A stretch of 64,000 nt of DNA from Arenimonas oryziterrae DSM 21050 = YC6267 (GTDB lineage: Bacteria > Pseudomonadota > Gammaproteobacteria > Xanthomonadales > Xanthomonadaceae). Under the pieces are notes generated by a model, which saw only the letters and a list, made by a program, of their open reading frames with translations, ran no database searches and was not told the origin of the DNA. A program made the position numbers and the translations under genes. This document shows positions 30,841-39,731 of the stretch, piece after piece. Position 1 is the stretch's first letter, and each line of letters starts with the position of its first letter. The DNA is taken from NCBI RefSeq assembly GCF_000420545.1, contig NZ_ATVD01000002.1, positions 558,001-622,000 of the forward strand. Direction: 5' to 3'.

Positions 30841-31200
30841 TTACGCCGCGAGAGCGCGCTTGGCCTGCTCGGCGATCTTGCCAAACGCGGGCAGATCGTG
30901 GATGGCGAGGTCAGCGAGCGCCTTGCGGTCGAGCTGGATGTTCGCCTTCAGCAGACCGTTCATGAAACGGCTGTAGCTCAGGCCGTACATGCGGGCCGCG
31001 GCGTTGATACGCACGATCCACAGGCTGCGGAACTGGCGCTTGCGCTGCTTGCGACCGATATACGCGTACTGCGCAGCCTTGGTGACGGCCTGCTTGGCGA
31101 CGCGGAAGACCTTGCGGCGGGCGTTGTAGTAGCCCTTCGCAAGCTTGATGATTTTCTTGTGCCGGCGGCGTGCCGTTACACCACGTTTGACTCGTGCCAT
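30841..31200 (-). CDS. rplT: 50S ribosomal protein L20
   Basis: 119 residues: [43 protein letters not shown]-like [20 protein letters not shown]20 binds 23S rRNA early in assembly and in several bacteria also represses its own operon. 13 bases after rpmI. Confidence 0.98.
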   Translation of the reverse strand: MARVKRGVTARRRHKKIIKLAKGYYNARRKVFRVAKQAVTKAAQYAYIGRKQRKRQFRSLWIVRINAAARMYGLSYSRFMNGLLKANIQLDRKALADLAIHDLPAFGKIAEQAKRALAA

Positions 31201-31213
31201 GGTTCAGTCCTCC

Positions 31214-31417
31214 TCAGAGATAGGGCAGCTGGCGATCAAGACGGCCGGAATCCTCGGCGCGGACGTGGTTCGTCTGGCGGAGGTTGCGCTTACGCTTGGT
31301 CGATTTCTTGGTGAGGATGTGGCTACGGTTTGCGTGGCCTGCCTTGTACTTGCCGGAAGCGGTCTTCCGGAAGCGCTTGGCTGCCGCACGATTGGTCTTG
31401 ATCTTGATCTTGGCCAT
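31214..31417 (-). CDS. rpmI: 50S ribosomal protein L35
   Basis: 67 residues: [40 protein letters not shown]. The ribosome binding site GAAAGGACACCCAC precedes the start. The upstream gap to infC is 477 bases, much longer than in most relatives, and contains repeats and a terminator-like hairpin. Confidence 0.97.
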   Translation of the reverse strand: MAKIKIKTNRAAAKRFRKTASGKYKAGHANRSHILTKKSTKRKRNLRQTNHVRAEDSGRLDRQLPYL

Positions 31418-31691
31418 GTGGGTGTCCTTTCGGTTTTATTTGACTGACCTGGGCGCCTGGCTGTCATGCGTCATCGCGAGTTCGTCGCGAAGACCCATGG
31501 AGCCCGGTCTTTCCGTCCTGCCCGTGTCGGCTTGTAAGTTCTTGATTCGAAAAGAATCTAAAACAGGTCCAAAGCGGTTTCGCCCGATGAACCGGGCCCG
31601 GATTCCGCGCCGGGGCCTTGGCCGAAGCCAAGAACCGGAGATTATGCAGGAAAGTCAGGGGCTTAGGCAAGGTCCATCGTAGTAGGAGCTG

Positions 31692-31783
31692 CCCTCACCC
31701 CGGCCCTCTCCCCGAGGGGAGAGGGAGTCGGCTATTCCCGCCCTTCTCCCACCGGGAGAAGGTGCCCGAAAGGCGGATGAGGG
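31692..31783. repeat. dispersed intergenic repeat in the infC-rpmI gap
   Basis: It begins CCCTCACCCCGGCCCTCTCC, contains two internal hairpins (CCCTCTCCCCGAGGGGAGAGGG and CTTCTCCCACCGGGAGAAG) and ends GGCGGATGAGGG, whose last bases are the inverse of the first. Sequences of this kind recur across Lysobacterales and other proteobacterial genomes. GTAGGAGCTG just before it resembles the REP motif. The remaining gap (31418-31691 and 31784-31894) has no gene I can support. Confidence 0.65.
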
Positions 31784-31800
31784 TCGGCGACCTGGCCTGG

Positions 31801-31829
31801 AAAAGAGAAACGCGCCTGGCGGCGCGTTT
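31801..31829 (-). terminator. terminator-like hairpin between infC and rpmI
   Basis: AAACGCGCC, a four-base loop and GGCGCGTTT form a 9-base-pair stem; the minus strand then reads CTCTTTTCC. If functional it would reduce readthrough from infC into rpmI-rplT. Confidence 0.5.
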
Positions 31830-31831
31830 TG

Positions 31832-31866
31832 CCCTCACCCTTTGCCCTCTCCCGGGGGGAGAGGGG
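31832..31866. repeat. partial second copy of the CCCTCACC repeat
   Basis: CCCTCACCCTTTGCCCTCTC and a following CCCGGGGGGAGAGGGG arm match the first half of the repeat at 31692. The copies are in the same orientation, 140 bases apart. Confidence 0.55.
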
Positions 31867-31894
31867 AACGGCAGGTGTCCGGCCTGCGGCCGGA

Positions 31895-32422
31895 TTACTT
31901 TCTCTTGGGGGCGATCATCATGATCATCTGGCGGCCCTCGAGGCGGGGGCGCTGCTCGATGACCACTTCGTCGGCCAGGTCCGTCTCGATGCGACGGGCC
32001 ATTTCCATGCCCAACTCCTGGTGCGCCATTTCGCGACCCTTGAAGCGGATGTTGACCTTGACCTTGTCGCCCTCTTCGAGGAACCGACGCAGGTTGCGCA
32101 GCTTGATGTTGTAATCGCCATCGTCGGTGGTCGGACGGAACTTGAGTTCCTTGATCTCGACGATCTTCTGCTTCTTCTTGGCCGCGTTGGCCTTCTTCTG
32201 CAGTTCGAACTTGAACTTGCCGTAATCCATGATGCGGCAGACCGGCGGATCCGCCGTCGGCTGGATTTCGACCAGGTCGAGACCCGACTCTTCCGCCAGC
32301 GCCAGCGCTTCGTCGCGCGACAGCACGCCAACCATTTCGCCGTCCGCACCGATCACGCGCACGCGCGGGACGCGGATCTCATTGTTCTTGCGATTACCTT
32401 TTTCTGTGGCTGGCGTATTGAT
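31895..32422 (-). CDS. infC: translation initiation factor IF-3, apparent AUC start
   Basis: 175 residues when started at ATC (32420-32422): [20 protein letters not shown], then [35 protein letters not shown], the lysine linker and [13 protein letters not shown] to the C-terminus. Standard starts are not available upstream in frame; the first GTG (32362) would delete the conserved NNEIR segment. GAGGA (32430-32434) sits 7 bases before the ATC. Other infC genes use AUU or other rare codons, by which IF-3 limits its own synthesis, so the same control is likely here. 37 bases separate it from thrS. Confidence 0.93.
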   Translation of the reverse strand: MNTPATEKGNRKNNEIRVPRVRVIGADGEMVGVLSRDEALALAEESGLDLVEIQPTADPPVCRIMDYGKFKFELQKKANAAKKKQKIVEIKELKFRPTTDDGDYNIKLRNLRRFLEEGDKVKVNIRFKGREMAHQELGMEMARRIETDLADEVVIEQRPRLEGRQMIMMIAPKRK

Positions 32423-32459
32423 GCGTGAATCCTCGTTCGTTGATCGGTTTCCGGACGCC

Positions 32460-34367
32460 TCAGGCGGCCGGGGTTGATTCGTTCCGCAGCTTCTCGGCGA
32501 ACGCCTCGACGCTCATTGTGCCCAAATCTTCGCCGCTGCGGGTGCGCACGGCCACCAGGCCCAGTTCCTTCTCGCGGTCGCCGACCACCAGCAGGTAGGG
32601 GACTTTCTGCAGCGTGTGCTCGCGGATTTTATAGCCGATTTTCTCGTTCCGCAAATCGCTGGCGACCCGGAAGCCTTGATTTGCAAGGGTTTTCTGGACC
32701 CCGGCGACATAGTCGCCCTGGGCGTCGGTAATGTTGAGGACTACCGCCTGCACCGGCGCCAGCCACGACGGCAGGGCGCCGGCATGGTTTTCGATGAGGA
32801 TGCCCAGGAAACGCTCCATCGAGCCGACGATGGCCCGGTGCAGCATGACCGGGTGCTGGCGGGCCGAATGCTCGTCCACGTACTCGGCGCCCAGGCGCTC
32901 GGGCATCATGAAATCGACCTGCATCGTGCCGACCTGCCAGCCGCGGCCGATCGAATCGCGCATGTGGTACTCGATCTTCGGACCGTAGAACGCGCCCTCG
33001 CCCGGCAGCTCCTGCCATTCGACGCCGCAGGCGGCGAGCGCCGCGCGCAACGCGCCTTCGGCCTTGTCCCAGGTCTCGTCCGTGCCGAGCCGCTTTTCCG
33101 GCCGCAGGGCGATCTTGAGCGAGATGTCCGAGAAGCCGAACTGCGTGTAGACCGCCATCGCCTGGCGATGGAAGGCGGTGACTTCCGATTCGATCTGCTC
33201 GGGCGTGCAGAAGATGTGGCCGTCGTCCTGAGTAAACGAACGCACGCGCATGATGCCGTGCAGCGCACCCGACGGTTCGTTGCGGTGGCAGGAACCGAAC
33301 TCGCCGTAACGGATCGGCAGATCGCGATAGCTGTGCAGGCCGTGGTTGTACACCTGCACGTGGCCCGGGCAGTTCATCGGCTTGATCGCGTAGGTGCGCT
33401 TTTCCGATTCGGTGAAGAACATGTTCTCGGCGTAGTTGTCCCAGTGGCCGGACTTCTTCCATAGCGAGACATCGAGAATCTGCGGGCAGCGCACTTCCTG
33501 ATAGCCCGACTGCAGGTAGACCTTGCGCATGTACTGCTCGACGACCTGCCACAGCGCCCAGCCTTTCGGATGCCAGAACACCATGCCCGGCGCTTCTTCC
33601 TGCTGGTGGAACAGGTCGAGGGCCTTGCCGATCTTGCGGTGATCGCGCTTCTCGGCTTCTTCGAGCTGCAGCAGATACGCCTTGAGGTCCTTGTCGTTCA
33701 ACCAGGCCGTGCCGTAGATGCGGCTGAGCATCTGGTTGTTGGAATCGCCGCGCCAATAGGCGCCGGCCACCTTCATGAGCTTGAACGCGCGCAGCTTGTC
33801 GGTCGCGGGCACATGCGGGCCGCGGCACAGGTCGATGAAGTCGCCCTGGGCGTACAACGACAGATCCTCGGTCGCCGGAATGGACTCGATGATCTCGGCC
33901 TTGAAGTTCTCGCCCATGTTCTTGAAGAACGCGACGGCGTCGTCGCGCGATTTCACCGAACGCGTGACCGGCAGCGCTTCCTTGACGATCTTGAGCATCT
34001 CTTCTTCGATCTTCGGAAGGTCGTCCGGGGTGAACGGACGCTCGTAGGCGAAGTCGTAGTAGAAGCCGTTGTCGATGACCGGGCCGATGGTCACCTGCGC
34101 GCCCGGAAACAGGCGCTGCACGGCCTGGGCCAGCAGATGGGCCGTCGAGTGGCGCAGCACGTCGAGCGCATCGGGATGCTTCTCGGTGACGATCTCCAGC
34201 GAGGCGTCGTGATCGATGCGGAAACTGGTGTCGACCAGCTTGCCGTCGACCTTGCCCGCGAGAGCGGCCTTGGCCAGACCGGCGCCGATGGACGCGGCGA
34301 CTTCGGCGACGGATACGGGCTGTTCGAACAGGCGCTGGCTGCCGTCGGGGAGAGTGATGTTGATCAT
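32460..34367 (-). CDS. thrS: threonyl-tRNA synthetase
   Basis: 635 residues from the ATG at 34367 ([20 protein letters not shown]). The TGS domain (1-61), the editing domain with [16 protein letters not shown], and the class II core with the zinc-site Cys in [36 protein letters not shown] and the C-terminal anticodon-binding domain ([20 protein letters not shown]) are all present. It heads the thrS-infC-rpmI-rplT operon. Its 220-base leader has the hallmarks of ribosome-mediated attenuation. Confidence 0.97.
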   Translation of the reverse strand: MINITLPDGSQRLFEQPVSVAEVAASIGAGLAKAALAGKVDGKLVDTSFRIDHDASLEIVTEKHPDALDVLRHSTAHLLAQAVQRLFPGAQVTIGPVIDNGFYYDFAYERPFTPDDLPKIEEEMLKIVKEALPVTRSVKSRDDAVAFFKNMGENFKAEIIESIPATEDLSLYAQGDFIDLCRGPHVPATDKLRAFKLMKVAGAYWRGDSNNQMLSRIYGTAWLNDKDLKAYLLQLEEAEKRDHRKIGKALDLFHQQEEAPGMVFWHPKGWALWQVVEQYMRKVYLQSGYQEVRCPQILDVSLWKKSGHWDNYAENMFFTESEKRTYAIKPMNCPGHVQVYNHGLHSYRDLPIRYGEFGSCHRNEPSGALHGIMRVRSFTQDDGHIFCTPEQIESEVTAFHRQAMAVYTQFGFSDISLKIALRPEKRLGTDETWDKAEGALRAALAACGVEWQELPGEGAFYGPKIEYHMRDSIGRGWQVGTMQVDFMMPERLGAEYVDEHSARQHPVMLHRAIVGSMERFLGILIENHAGALPSWLAPVQAVVLNITDAQGDYVAGVQKTLANQGFRVASDLRNEKIGYKIREHTLQKVPYLLVVGDREKELGLVAVRTRSGEDLGTMSVEAFAEKLRNESTPAA

Positions 34368-34391
34368 GGCGGGAATCTTCGATGTCTTCGT

Positions 34392-34448
34392 GTAGGAGCC
34401 AGCTTGCTGGCGACCGACCGACGTGGTCGCCAGCAAGCTGGCTCCTAC
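34392..34448. repeat. perfect REP-like hairpin in the thrS leader
   Basis: Two perfectly complementary 24-base arms (GTAGGAGCCAGCTTGCTGGC... and its inverse) flank a 9-base loop. Same family as the element at 148. It lies between the leader terminator and the thrS start, so any readthrough transcript carries it. Confidence 0.85.
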
Positions 34449-34461
34449 GATCGGCAGGCGG

Positions 34462-34512
34462 AAAAATAAAAAAGGACGCCAGGCGTCCTTCGTGCGCGAC
34501 GAGAACCTGGCG
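34462..34512 (-). promoter_or_regulatory. candidate thrS attenuator: terminator and antiterminator segments
   Basis: Terminator: AAGGACGC (loop CTG) GCGTCCTT, then TTTTATTTTT-like tail at 34462-34473. An upstream segment CGCCAGG (plus-strand 34506-34512) is exactly complementary to CCTGGCG, which spans the loop and both arms of the terminator (34477-34483), so pairing them would prevent it. A small frame with Thr-Thr codons ends 3 bases before the antiterminator segment. Confidence 0.6.
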
Positions 34513-34515
34513 GAC

Positions 34516-34542
34516 CTATCGGTGGCGGCTGGTAGTGCTCAT
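34516..34542 (-). CDS. possible thrS leader peptide (MSTTSRHR)
   Basis: ATG-AGC-ACT-ACC-AGC-CGC-CAC-CGA-TAG encodes eight residues with two adjacent threonines, about 50 bases after the predicted transcription start. The Shine-Dalgarno (GAGCG at about 10 bases) is weak. Two Thr codons are few for a classical leader peptide, but their position just before the antiterminator is right for one. Translation is inferred. Confidence 0.4.
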   Translation of the reverse strand: MSTTSRHR

Positions 34543-34597
34543 GTCGCACGCTCGACGGCGGTTTCCCGACGTCACCTGGATGGGCTGTGTAGACGGA

Positions 34598-34626
34598 ATT
34601 TAGTGCCCCGGGCCGCCCGATGTCAA
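34598..34626 (-). promoter_or_regulatory. sigma-70 promoter of the thrS operon
   Basis: TTGACA, a 17-base spacer and CTAAAT on the minus strand. The -35 overlaps the U-tract of the tRNA-Val terminator. Transcription would start near 34590 and give a 220-base leader. Outside the listed elements, 34368-34685 holds no further gene. Confidence 0.8.
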
Positions 34627-34656
34627 AAACGAAAACGGCCCGGCAGAGCCGGGCCG
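34622..34656 (-). terminator. terminator of tRNA-Val
   Basis: CGGCCCGGC, loop TCT, GCCGGGCCG, then TTTTCGTTTTT. It separates the tRNA from the thrS promoter. Confidence 0.9.
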
Positions 34657-34685
34657 CGGAATTCGGGGGTCACGCCGGGAAGGCG

Positions 34686-34760
34686 TGGTGGGCGATACAG
34701 GGTTCGAACCTGTGACCCCTACCATGTCAAGGTAGTGCTCTACCGCTGAGCTAATCGCCC
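34686..34760 (-). tRNA. tRNA-Val (GAC)
   Basis: 75 bases including encoded ACCA: acceptor GGGCGAT with ATCGCCC, anticodon arm CTACC-TTGACAT-GGTAG with anticodon GAC, T arm CAGGTTCGAACCCTG. Flanked by its own promoter and terminator. Confidence 0.97.
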
Positions 34761-34773
34761 GAATAAGGCGCGC

Positions 34774-34803
34774 ATTCTAATGCAGCGGGGGCGCTTCAGG
34801 CAA
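34774..34803 (-). promoter_or_regulatory. promoter of tRNA-Val
   Basis: TTGCCT, 18-base spacer, TAGAAT, ending 13 bases before the tRNA. Confidence 0.65.
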
Positions 34804-34829
34804 ATTGTCGGCCGATCCGGGGACACGCG

Positions 34830-37487
34830 TCACGGACTGGCTGGCGTGGCCGCCGCCGGGCCCGAGGGCAGCGGGCTTTCGCGCCGGCACGCCTGATCCC
34901 GTTCCCGGGCCTGGGAAAGTTGCGGTCGGTCGGTCGGTGCGAGTTTTCCCGCTTTTTCGATCTGCTGCCAGAGTCCGAGGCTTTCCGCGATCCAGGCGCA
35001 GCGCTGGCCCGACGTCGCTGGCGCAAGCACGCGGTCCTCCAGCGCGACGGCGAGATCGCGGCGCGCCGACACCGTGCCCGGCGAGGCCTGCCAGCGCTGG
35101 CGCGCCGTGTCGATGGCGGCGTCCAGATAGGGCACGGCGCTGTCGCCCTGGCCGTTCTCCAGCAGAGCCACGCCGAGACGCTTGTTGGTCGCGGCGAAAT
35201 CGCGCTGATGCTCGGTCTGCGTGGGATCGCCGTCGCGCAGGCGGCGATATCCTTCGAGGCCCGCCCGGTAGTCGGCGATCGCTTCGTTGCGTCGCTCGAG
35301 CGACAGCAAGGCATCGCCGCGCTTGTTGTGCATCAGGGCGAGATCGCGCGCAGCGCGCAGGTCGTTGGGATCGGCTTGCGTCACGCGCTCGGCGATCGCC
35401 AGGCCGCGTGCATAGGCAGCGAGCGCGGCCTGGTCCTTGTGCGACCACAGCAGGATTTCGCCCTGTTTCATCAACGACACCTGATACGCATGCGCGAGAT
35501 AGACATCGTCGGGATGCGCCGCGCTTTGCGCCGCCCAGATCGTCAATGCCTCCGCGATCTCGCGCTCGGCTTCGTCGTATCGCTCCAGCCAGGCCAGGGC
35601 ATCGGCGCGGCGCGTGTGACAGATCGCCGCCGTGTCGCGCATGCTGTCGTCGGAGCGGGCGGCCGCGACGATGTCCGGACAGACGCAATCGTAGGTGGCG
35701 AGGGATTTCTCCAGCTCGCTGTTCCAGAACTGCACGTCGCCCAATCCGATGACTGCCGTGGCGTATTCGCGTTGAATCGCCGCGGTACGTTGGTGCGCGC
35801 GTGCACGGTCGAGTATCGGCAGCGCGGCGCGATAGGCCTTTTCGGACGCCGGAAGATCGTTGTCCCAGAAAGCGAAGGCGCCGCGTGCGGCCAAGGCGCG
35901 CGCCAGCTCCAACTGCAGGCGATCATCCTTGGGTCGCAGGGCGAGCGCGCGCCGGATGAGGTCTTCCGCGCGCTGGAAATGCAGACGCGCCGACACCGTA
36001 TCGCCGATGTTGGGCTGGAGGGGGTTGCCAGAAATGTCACCGAGGCGCCGTTCGACGATCGCCAGATCGGCGAGCAGGTCGGGATCGTCCTGGGCATCGC
36101 TCGCCAGCTGCTGCAGGTAAGTCTTGGTGCGATCGACCAGTTGCCGGCGCGCGTCGATGGTTCCGGGCACGTTGGCCAGGCGGTCCTGAAAATCGAACAG
36201 CACATCCTTGACCAATCCGCGCGACAAATCGAATCGCCGCTGCGCCAGCGCCCGCTGTTTTTCTGCCTCCTGCGCCTGCCAGTGGGTCGAGAGCAGGCCG
36301 CCGCCCAGCGCCAGCATCACCGCCGCCGCTGCGCCTACCGCCAGCCAATGCCGGCGTAGCCAGCGCGCCGTCCGATAGCCCACGCTGCCGCGACGCGCGA
36401 GCACCGGCTCGTGCGCCTGATAACGACGAAGATCTTCGGCCAGCTCGCGCGCCGAACCGTATCGCAGGTTCGGTTCCCGACGCAGGCACTTGAGCACGAT
36501 GTCGTCGAGATCGCCGTGCAGGCGCCGCGACAATCGCTTGCGTTCGGACTCCGCCAGGCGTGTCGATGCCAGCGCCGCGCGGCTCGGGCGTTCCGGGCCG
36601 GTTTTTTCGATCGCCTGCAGCTGCGCGAGGGCGCTGGTGCTTTGCGCATGCGGTAACTGGCCGCTCAGGAGCCGATACAACAAAGCACCGAGCGAGTAGA
36701 TATCGCTGGCGACCGTGATCGGACGTCCGTCCATCTGCTCCGGACTGGCGTAATGCAGAGTGAAAGCCTGCGTCTTCGTGCGGCCGTCGTCGCCTTGATC
36801 GCCGGTCTCCATTTCCTTGGCGATGCCGAAGTCGAGCAGTTTCGTCTCGCCCTCCCCGGCCACCAATACATTCGCCGGCTTGATGTCGCGATGCACGATC
36901 AGCGCGCGATGCGCATGTTCGACAGCCGCACAAACCTGCAGGAACAATTCCAATATGCGCTCGACCGGCAGGCCGTCGGCATACAGATCGAGCGGCACGC
37001 CGTCGACATATTCCATGACGAGGAACGGCCGACCATCCGGCGTCTCGCCGCCATCGAGCAGACGTGCGATATGCGGGTGCTCTAGACGCGCCAGCGCCTG
37101 GCGTTCGCGACGGAACCACGCGATCGCTTCGCGATTGCCGAGAAAGGTGCCGATGAATTTGATCGCGACTTGCTTTGAGAATGCTTCGTCGGCGCGCTCG
37201 GCGAGCCACACCTCGCCCATGCCGCCCTGGCCCAGACGTCGCAGGAGGCGATAGGGGCCGATGCGCCCGCCTTCGCTCGGACCGAGCGTGCCCCCCGGTG
37301 GAAGCGCGCCGTCGCCGAGCACCTGGGTCGCGGCCGGCGCGTCGTGATGGAGCAGATGCCGCAGCGTCGCGGCTTCGTCGGGCGAACGCGTCGCCAGCTC
37401 GCGCAGCCAGCGTTCGCGAGCTTCACCGGCATGCGTCATGGCCTCGCGCAACAAGGCCCCGATGTCCGTTTTCCCGCTGTCGGTCAT
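34830..37487 (-). CDS. transmembrane Ser/Thr protein kinase with TPR-like C-terminal region
   Basis: 885 residues. A 77-residue N-terminal helical part precedes a Hanks-type kinase domain: glycine loop LGQGGMGEVW, Lys110 in QVAIKFIG, catalytic HRDIKPANVL (199-208), LDFGIAKEM, ASPEQMDG. One transmembrane segment (about 381-400) follows, then about 480 residues of helical repeats rich in TPR-like patterns (ALAARGAFAFWDNDLPASEKAYRAAL, RDLALMHNKRGDALL). The TPR part should be periplasmic. Relatives are often next to an ECF sigma factor gene; none is adjacent here. The substrate is unknown. Confidence 0.92.
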   Translation of the reverse strand: MTDSGKTDIGALLREAMTHAGEARERWLRELATRSPDEAATLRHLLHHDAPAATQVLGDGALPPGGTLGPSEGGRIGPYRLLRRLGQGGMGEVWLAERADEAFSKQVAIKFIGTFLGNREAIAWFRRERQALARLEHPHIARLLDGGETPDGRPFLVMEYVDGVPLDLYADGLPVERILELFLQVCAAVEHAHRALIVHRDIKPANVLVAGEGETKLLDFGIAKEMETGDQGDDGRTKTQAFTLHYASPEQMDGRPITVASDIYSLGALLYRLLSGQLPHAQSTSALAQLQAIEKTGPERPSRAALASTRLAESERKRLSRRLHGDLDDIVLKCLRREPNLRYGSARELAEDLRRYQAHEPVLARRGSVGYRTARWLRRHWLAVGAAAAVMLALGGGLLSTHWQAQEAEKQRALAQRRFDLSRGLVKDVLFDFQDRLANVPGTIDARRQLVDRTKTYLQQLASDAQDDPDLLADLAIVERRLGDISGNPLQPNIGDTVSARLHFQRAEDLIRRALALRPKDDRLQLELARALAARGAFAFWDNDLPASEKAYRAALPILDRARAHQRTAAIQREYATAVIGLGDVQFWNSELEKSLATYDCVCPDIVAAARSDDSMRDTAAICHTRRADALAWLERYDEAEREIAEALTIWAAQSAAHPDDVYLAHAYQVSLMKQGEILLWSHKDQAALAAYARGLAIAERVTQADPNDLRAARDLALMHNKRGDALLSLERRNEAIADYRAGLEGYRRLRDGDPTQTEHQRDFAATNKRLGVALLENGQGDSAVPYLDAAIDTARQRWQASPGTVSARRDLAVALEDRVLAPATSGQRCAWIAESLGLWQQIEKAGKLAPTDRPQLSQARERDQACRRESPLPSGPAAATPASP

Positions 37488-37565
37488 GGCCCCTCCCCGA
37501 CCCGATTCTGCGGGCCGGCACCGGCAGGGGCAAGCGCCCGACGCCGAGAGTCCGGGGCGCCGCCG

Positions 37566-39590
37566 CTAAACCGGCGACTGCAGCGACGCGGCCTTCAGGC
37601 GCTGGATCTCGTCGCGGATCTTGCCGGCCTGCTCGAACTCCAGGTCGCGTGCATGCTGGTACATCTGCGATTCGAGCTGCTTGAGCTTCGCGGCGAGCTT
37701 GGTCGGATCGAGGATGGGGTAGTCGCCGCCGCCCTCGGCGACCCGGCGTGCCTTGTCGCGGCCGCGCGGCGATTCGTTGTCGCTCGAACGCGCACCCTCC
37801 ATCACGTCGAGAATCTCGCGCTTCACCGAGGTCGGCACGATGCCGTGATCGAGGTTGTACTGCACCTGCTTGGCGCGGCGGCGATCGGTTTCATCGATCG
37901 CGATCTTCATCGAGTTGGTGACCCGGTCGGCATAGAGGATCGCCTTGCCGCGCAGGTTGCGCGCAGCGCGCCCGATCGTCTGGATCAGCGAGCCGGCCGA
38001 ACGCAGGAAACCTTCCTTGTCAGCGTCGAGAATCGCGACGAGCGATACCTCGGGCATGTCCAGGCCCTCGCGCAACAGATTGATGCCGACCAGTACGTCG
38101 AAGACGCCCAGGCGCAAGTCGCGGATGATTTCGACACGCTCCACGGTCTCGATGTCAGAATGCAGGTAGCGCACGCGCACGTTGTGCTCGGCCAGGTAGT
38201 CGGTGAGGTTTTCGGCCATGCGCTTGGTCAGCGTCGTCACCAGCACGCGGTCGCCCATCTTGGTGCGCAGGTTGATTTCCGACAGCAGGTCGTCGACCTG
38301 GGTGGCGACCGGGCGGATCTCGATTTCCGGATCGATCAGGCCGGTGGGGCGCACCAGCAGCTCGACGACATGATCGCCGGAGTGCTCGAATTCGTACTTG
38401 CCCGGCGTCGCCGACACGAAGATCGCGCGCGGCGAACGCCGCTGCCATTCCTCGAACTTCAGGGGGCGGTTGTCCAGGGCCGACGGCAGGCGGAAGCCGA
38501 AATTCACCAGCGTTTCCTTGCGCGACCGGTCGCCCTTGTACATGGCGCCGAGCTGCGGAATGGTCACGTGCGATTCGTCGACGACCAGCAAGGCATCCGG
38601 CGGCAGATAGTCGTACAGACAGGGCGGCGGCTCCCCGGGCATGCGTCCGGTCAGATGGCGCGAGTAGTTCTCGATGCCGGTGCAGAAACCCACCTCGGCC
38701 ATCATCTCGATGTCGAACTGGGTCCGCTGCTGCAGCCGCTGGGCTTCGACCAGCTTGTTCTCGCGATAGAAATACTCGAGCCGTTCCTTCATCTCCGGCT
38801 TGATCGTCTCGATCGCGTCGAGCACCGTGCGGCGCGTGGTGACGTAGTGCGACTTCGGGTACAGCGTGAAGCGCGGCAACTTGCGGTAGACCTCGCCGGT
38901 CAGCGGATCGAACAGGGCGATGTTCTCGATCTCGCCGTCGAACAACTCGACGCGCAGGGCCTCGACCTCGCTTTCGGCCGGATGGATGTCGATGACCTCG
39001 CCGCGCACGCGATAGGTCGCGCGACGCAGTTCGGTGTCGTTGCGCGCGTACTGCATCTCGGTCAGGCGGCGGATCAGCTCGCGCTGGTCGATGCGCTCAC
39101 CGCGCACGAGATGCAGGACCATGCGGAAATATTCGTTCGGATCGCCGAGGCCGTAGATCGACGAAACGGTGGCGACGATCAGCGCGTCGCGACGCTCGAG
39201 CAGGGCCTTGGTCGCCGACAGGCGCATCTGCTCGATGTGCTCGTTGATCGACGAGTCCTTCTCGATGAAGGTATCGCTGGCCGGAACATAGGCTTCGGGC
39301 TGGTAGTAGTCGTAATAACTGACGAAATATTCGACCGCGTTGTGCGGAAAGAAGCTCTTGAATTCGCCGTACAGCTGCGCGGCAAGCGTCTTGTTCGGCG
39401 CCAGCACCAGGGTGGGTTTCTGGATCGCCTGCACGACGTTCGCGATCGTGAACGTCTTGCCCGAGCCGGTGACGCCGAGCAGGGTCTGGTGCGCGAGGCC
39501 CGATTCGAAGCCCGCGATCAGCTGGCGGATCGCCTCCGGCTGGTCGCCGGCGGGCTCGAAGGGCGAAACGATTTCGAAGCGGTCGGACAT
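37566..39590 (-). CDS. uvrB: excinuclease ABC subunit B
   Basis: 674 residues from the ATG at 39590 ([20 protein letters not shown]). Walker [17 protein letters not shown], the beta-hairpin damage-wedge region [22 protein letters not shown], helicase motif RAARN and the C-terminal UVR coiled coil that binds UvrA/UvrC ([23 protein letters not shown]). UvrB loads on damage and recruits UvrC in nucleotide excision repair. A symmetric dyad covers its -10. Confidence 0.97.
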   Translation of the reverse strand: MSDRFEIVSPFEPAGDQPEAIRQLIAGFESGLAHQTLLGVTGSGKTFTIANVVQAIQKPTLVLAPNKTLAAQLYGEFKSFFPHNAVEYFVSYYDYYQPEAYVPASDTFIEKDSSINEHIEQMRLSATKALLERRDALIVATVSSIYGLGDPNEYFRMVLHLVRGERIDQRELIRRLTEMQYARNDTELRRATYRVRGEVIDIHPAESEVEALRVELFDGEIENIALFDPLTGEVYRKLPRFTLYPKSHYVTTRRTVLDAIETIKPEMKERLEYFYRENKLVEAQRLQQRTQFDIEMMAEVGFCTGIENYSRHLTGRMPGEPPPCLYDYLPPDALLVVDESHVTIPQLGAMYKGDRSRKETLVNFGFRLPSALDNRPLKFEEWQRRSPRAIFVSATPGKYEFEHSGDHVVELLVRPTGLIDPEIEIRPVATQVDDLLSEINLRTKMGDRVLVTTLTKRMAENLTDYLAEHNVRVRYLHSDIETVERVEIIRDLRLGVFDVLVGINLLREGLDMPEVSLVAILDADKEGFLRSAGSLIQTIGRAARNLRGKAILYADRVTNSMKIAIDETDRRRAKQVQYNLDHGIVPTSVKREILDVMEGARSSDNESPRGRDKARRVAEGGGDYPILDPTKLAAKLKQLESQMYQHARDLEFEQAGKIRDEIQRLKAASLQSPV

Positions 39591-39607
39591 GGGCGGCTCA
39601 TCCGTGC

Positions 39608-39633
39608 AATCGCTCAGTATAGTCCGAGCGATT
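39608..39633 (-). promoter_or_regulatory. dyad over the uvrB -10 element
   Basis: AATCGCTC and GAGCGATT are perfect 8-base arms separated by 10 bases. On the minus strand the spacer holds TATACT, a good -10, 19 bases upstream of the start codon. A repressor bound here would block RNA polymerase. It does not match the LexA boxes I know (CTGT-N8-ACAG or the Xanthomonas TTAGTA-type), so its regulator is open. Confidence 0.5.
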
Positions 39634-39731
39634 TTCCGTCGGAGGACTCCTACCCTTCCGGCGTGAATCGACCGATGGCTGCGGGGTCCGGGCGGACCGA
39701 AGCTCGCTCCCTGACCTGCAGGGAGCCGTCG

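Noticed and set aside
31692..31866. CRISPR-like pattern from the two CCCTCACC copies
   Set aside because: Only one full and one partial copy, no regular spacers, and no cas genes.
31418..31894. Short open frames in the infC-rpmI gap
   Set aside because: They overlap repeats, lack ribosome binding sites and have no recognisable content.
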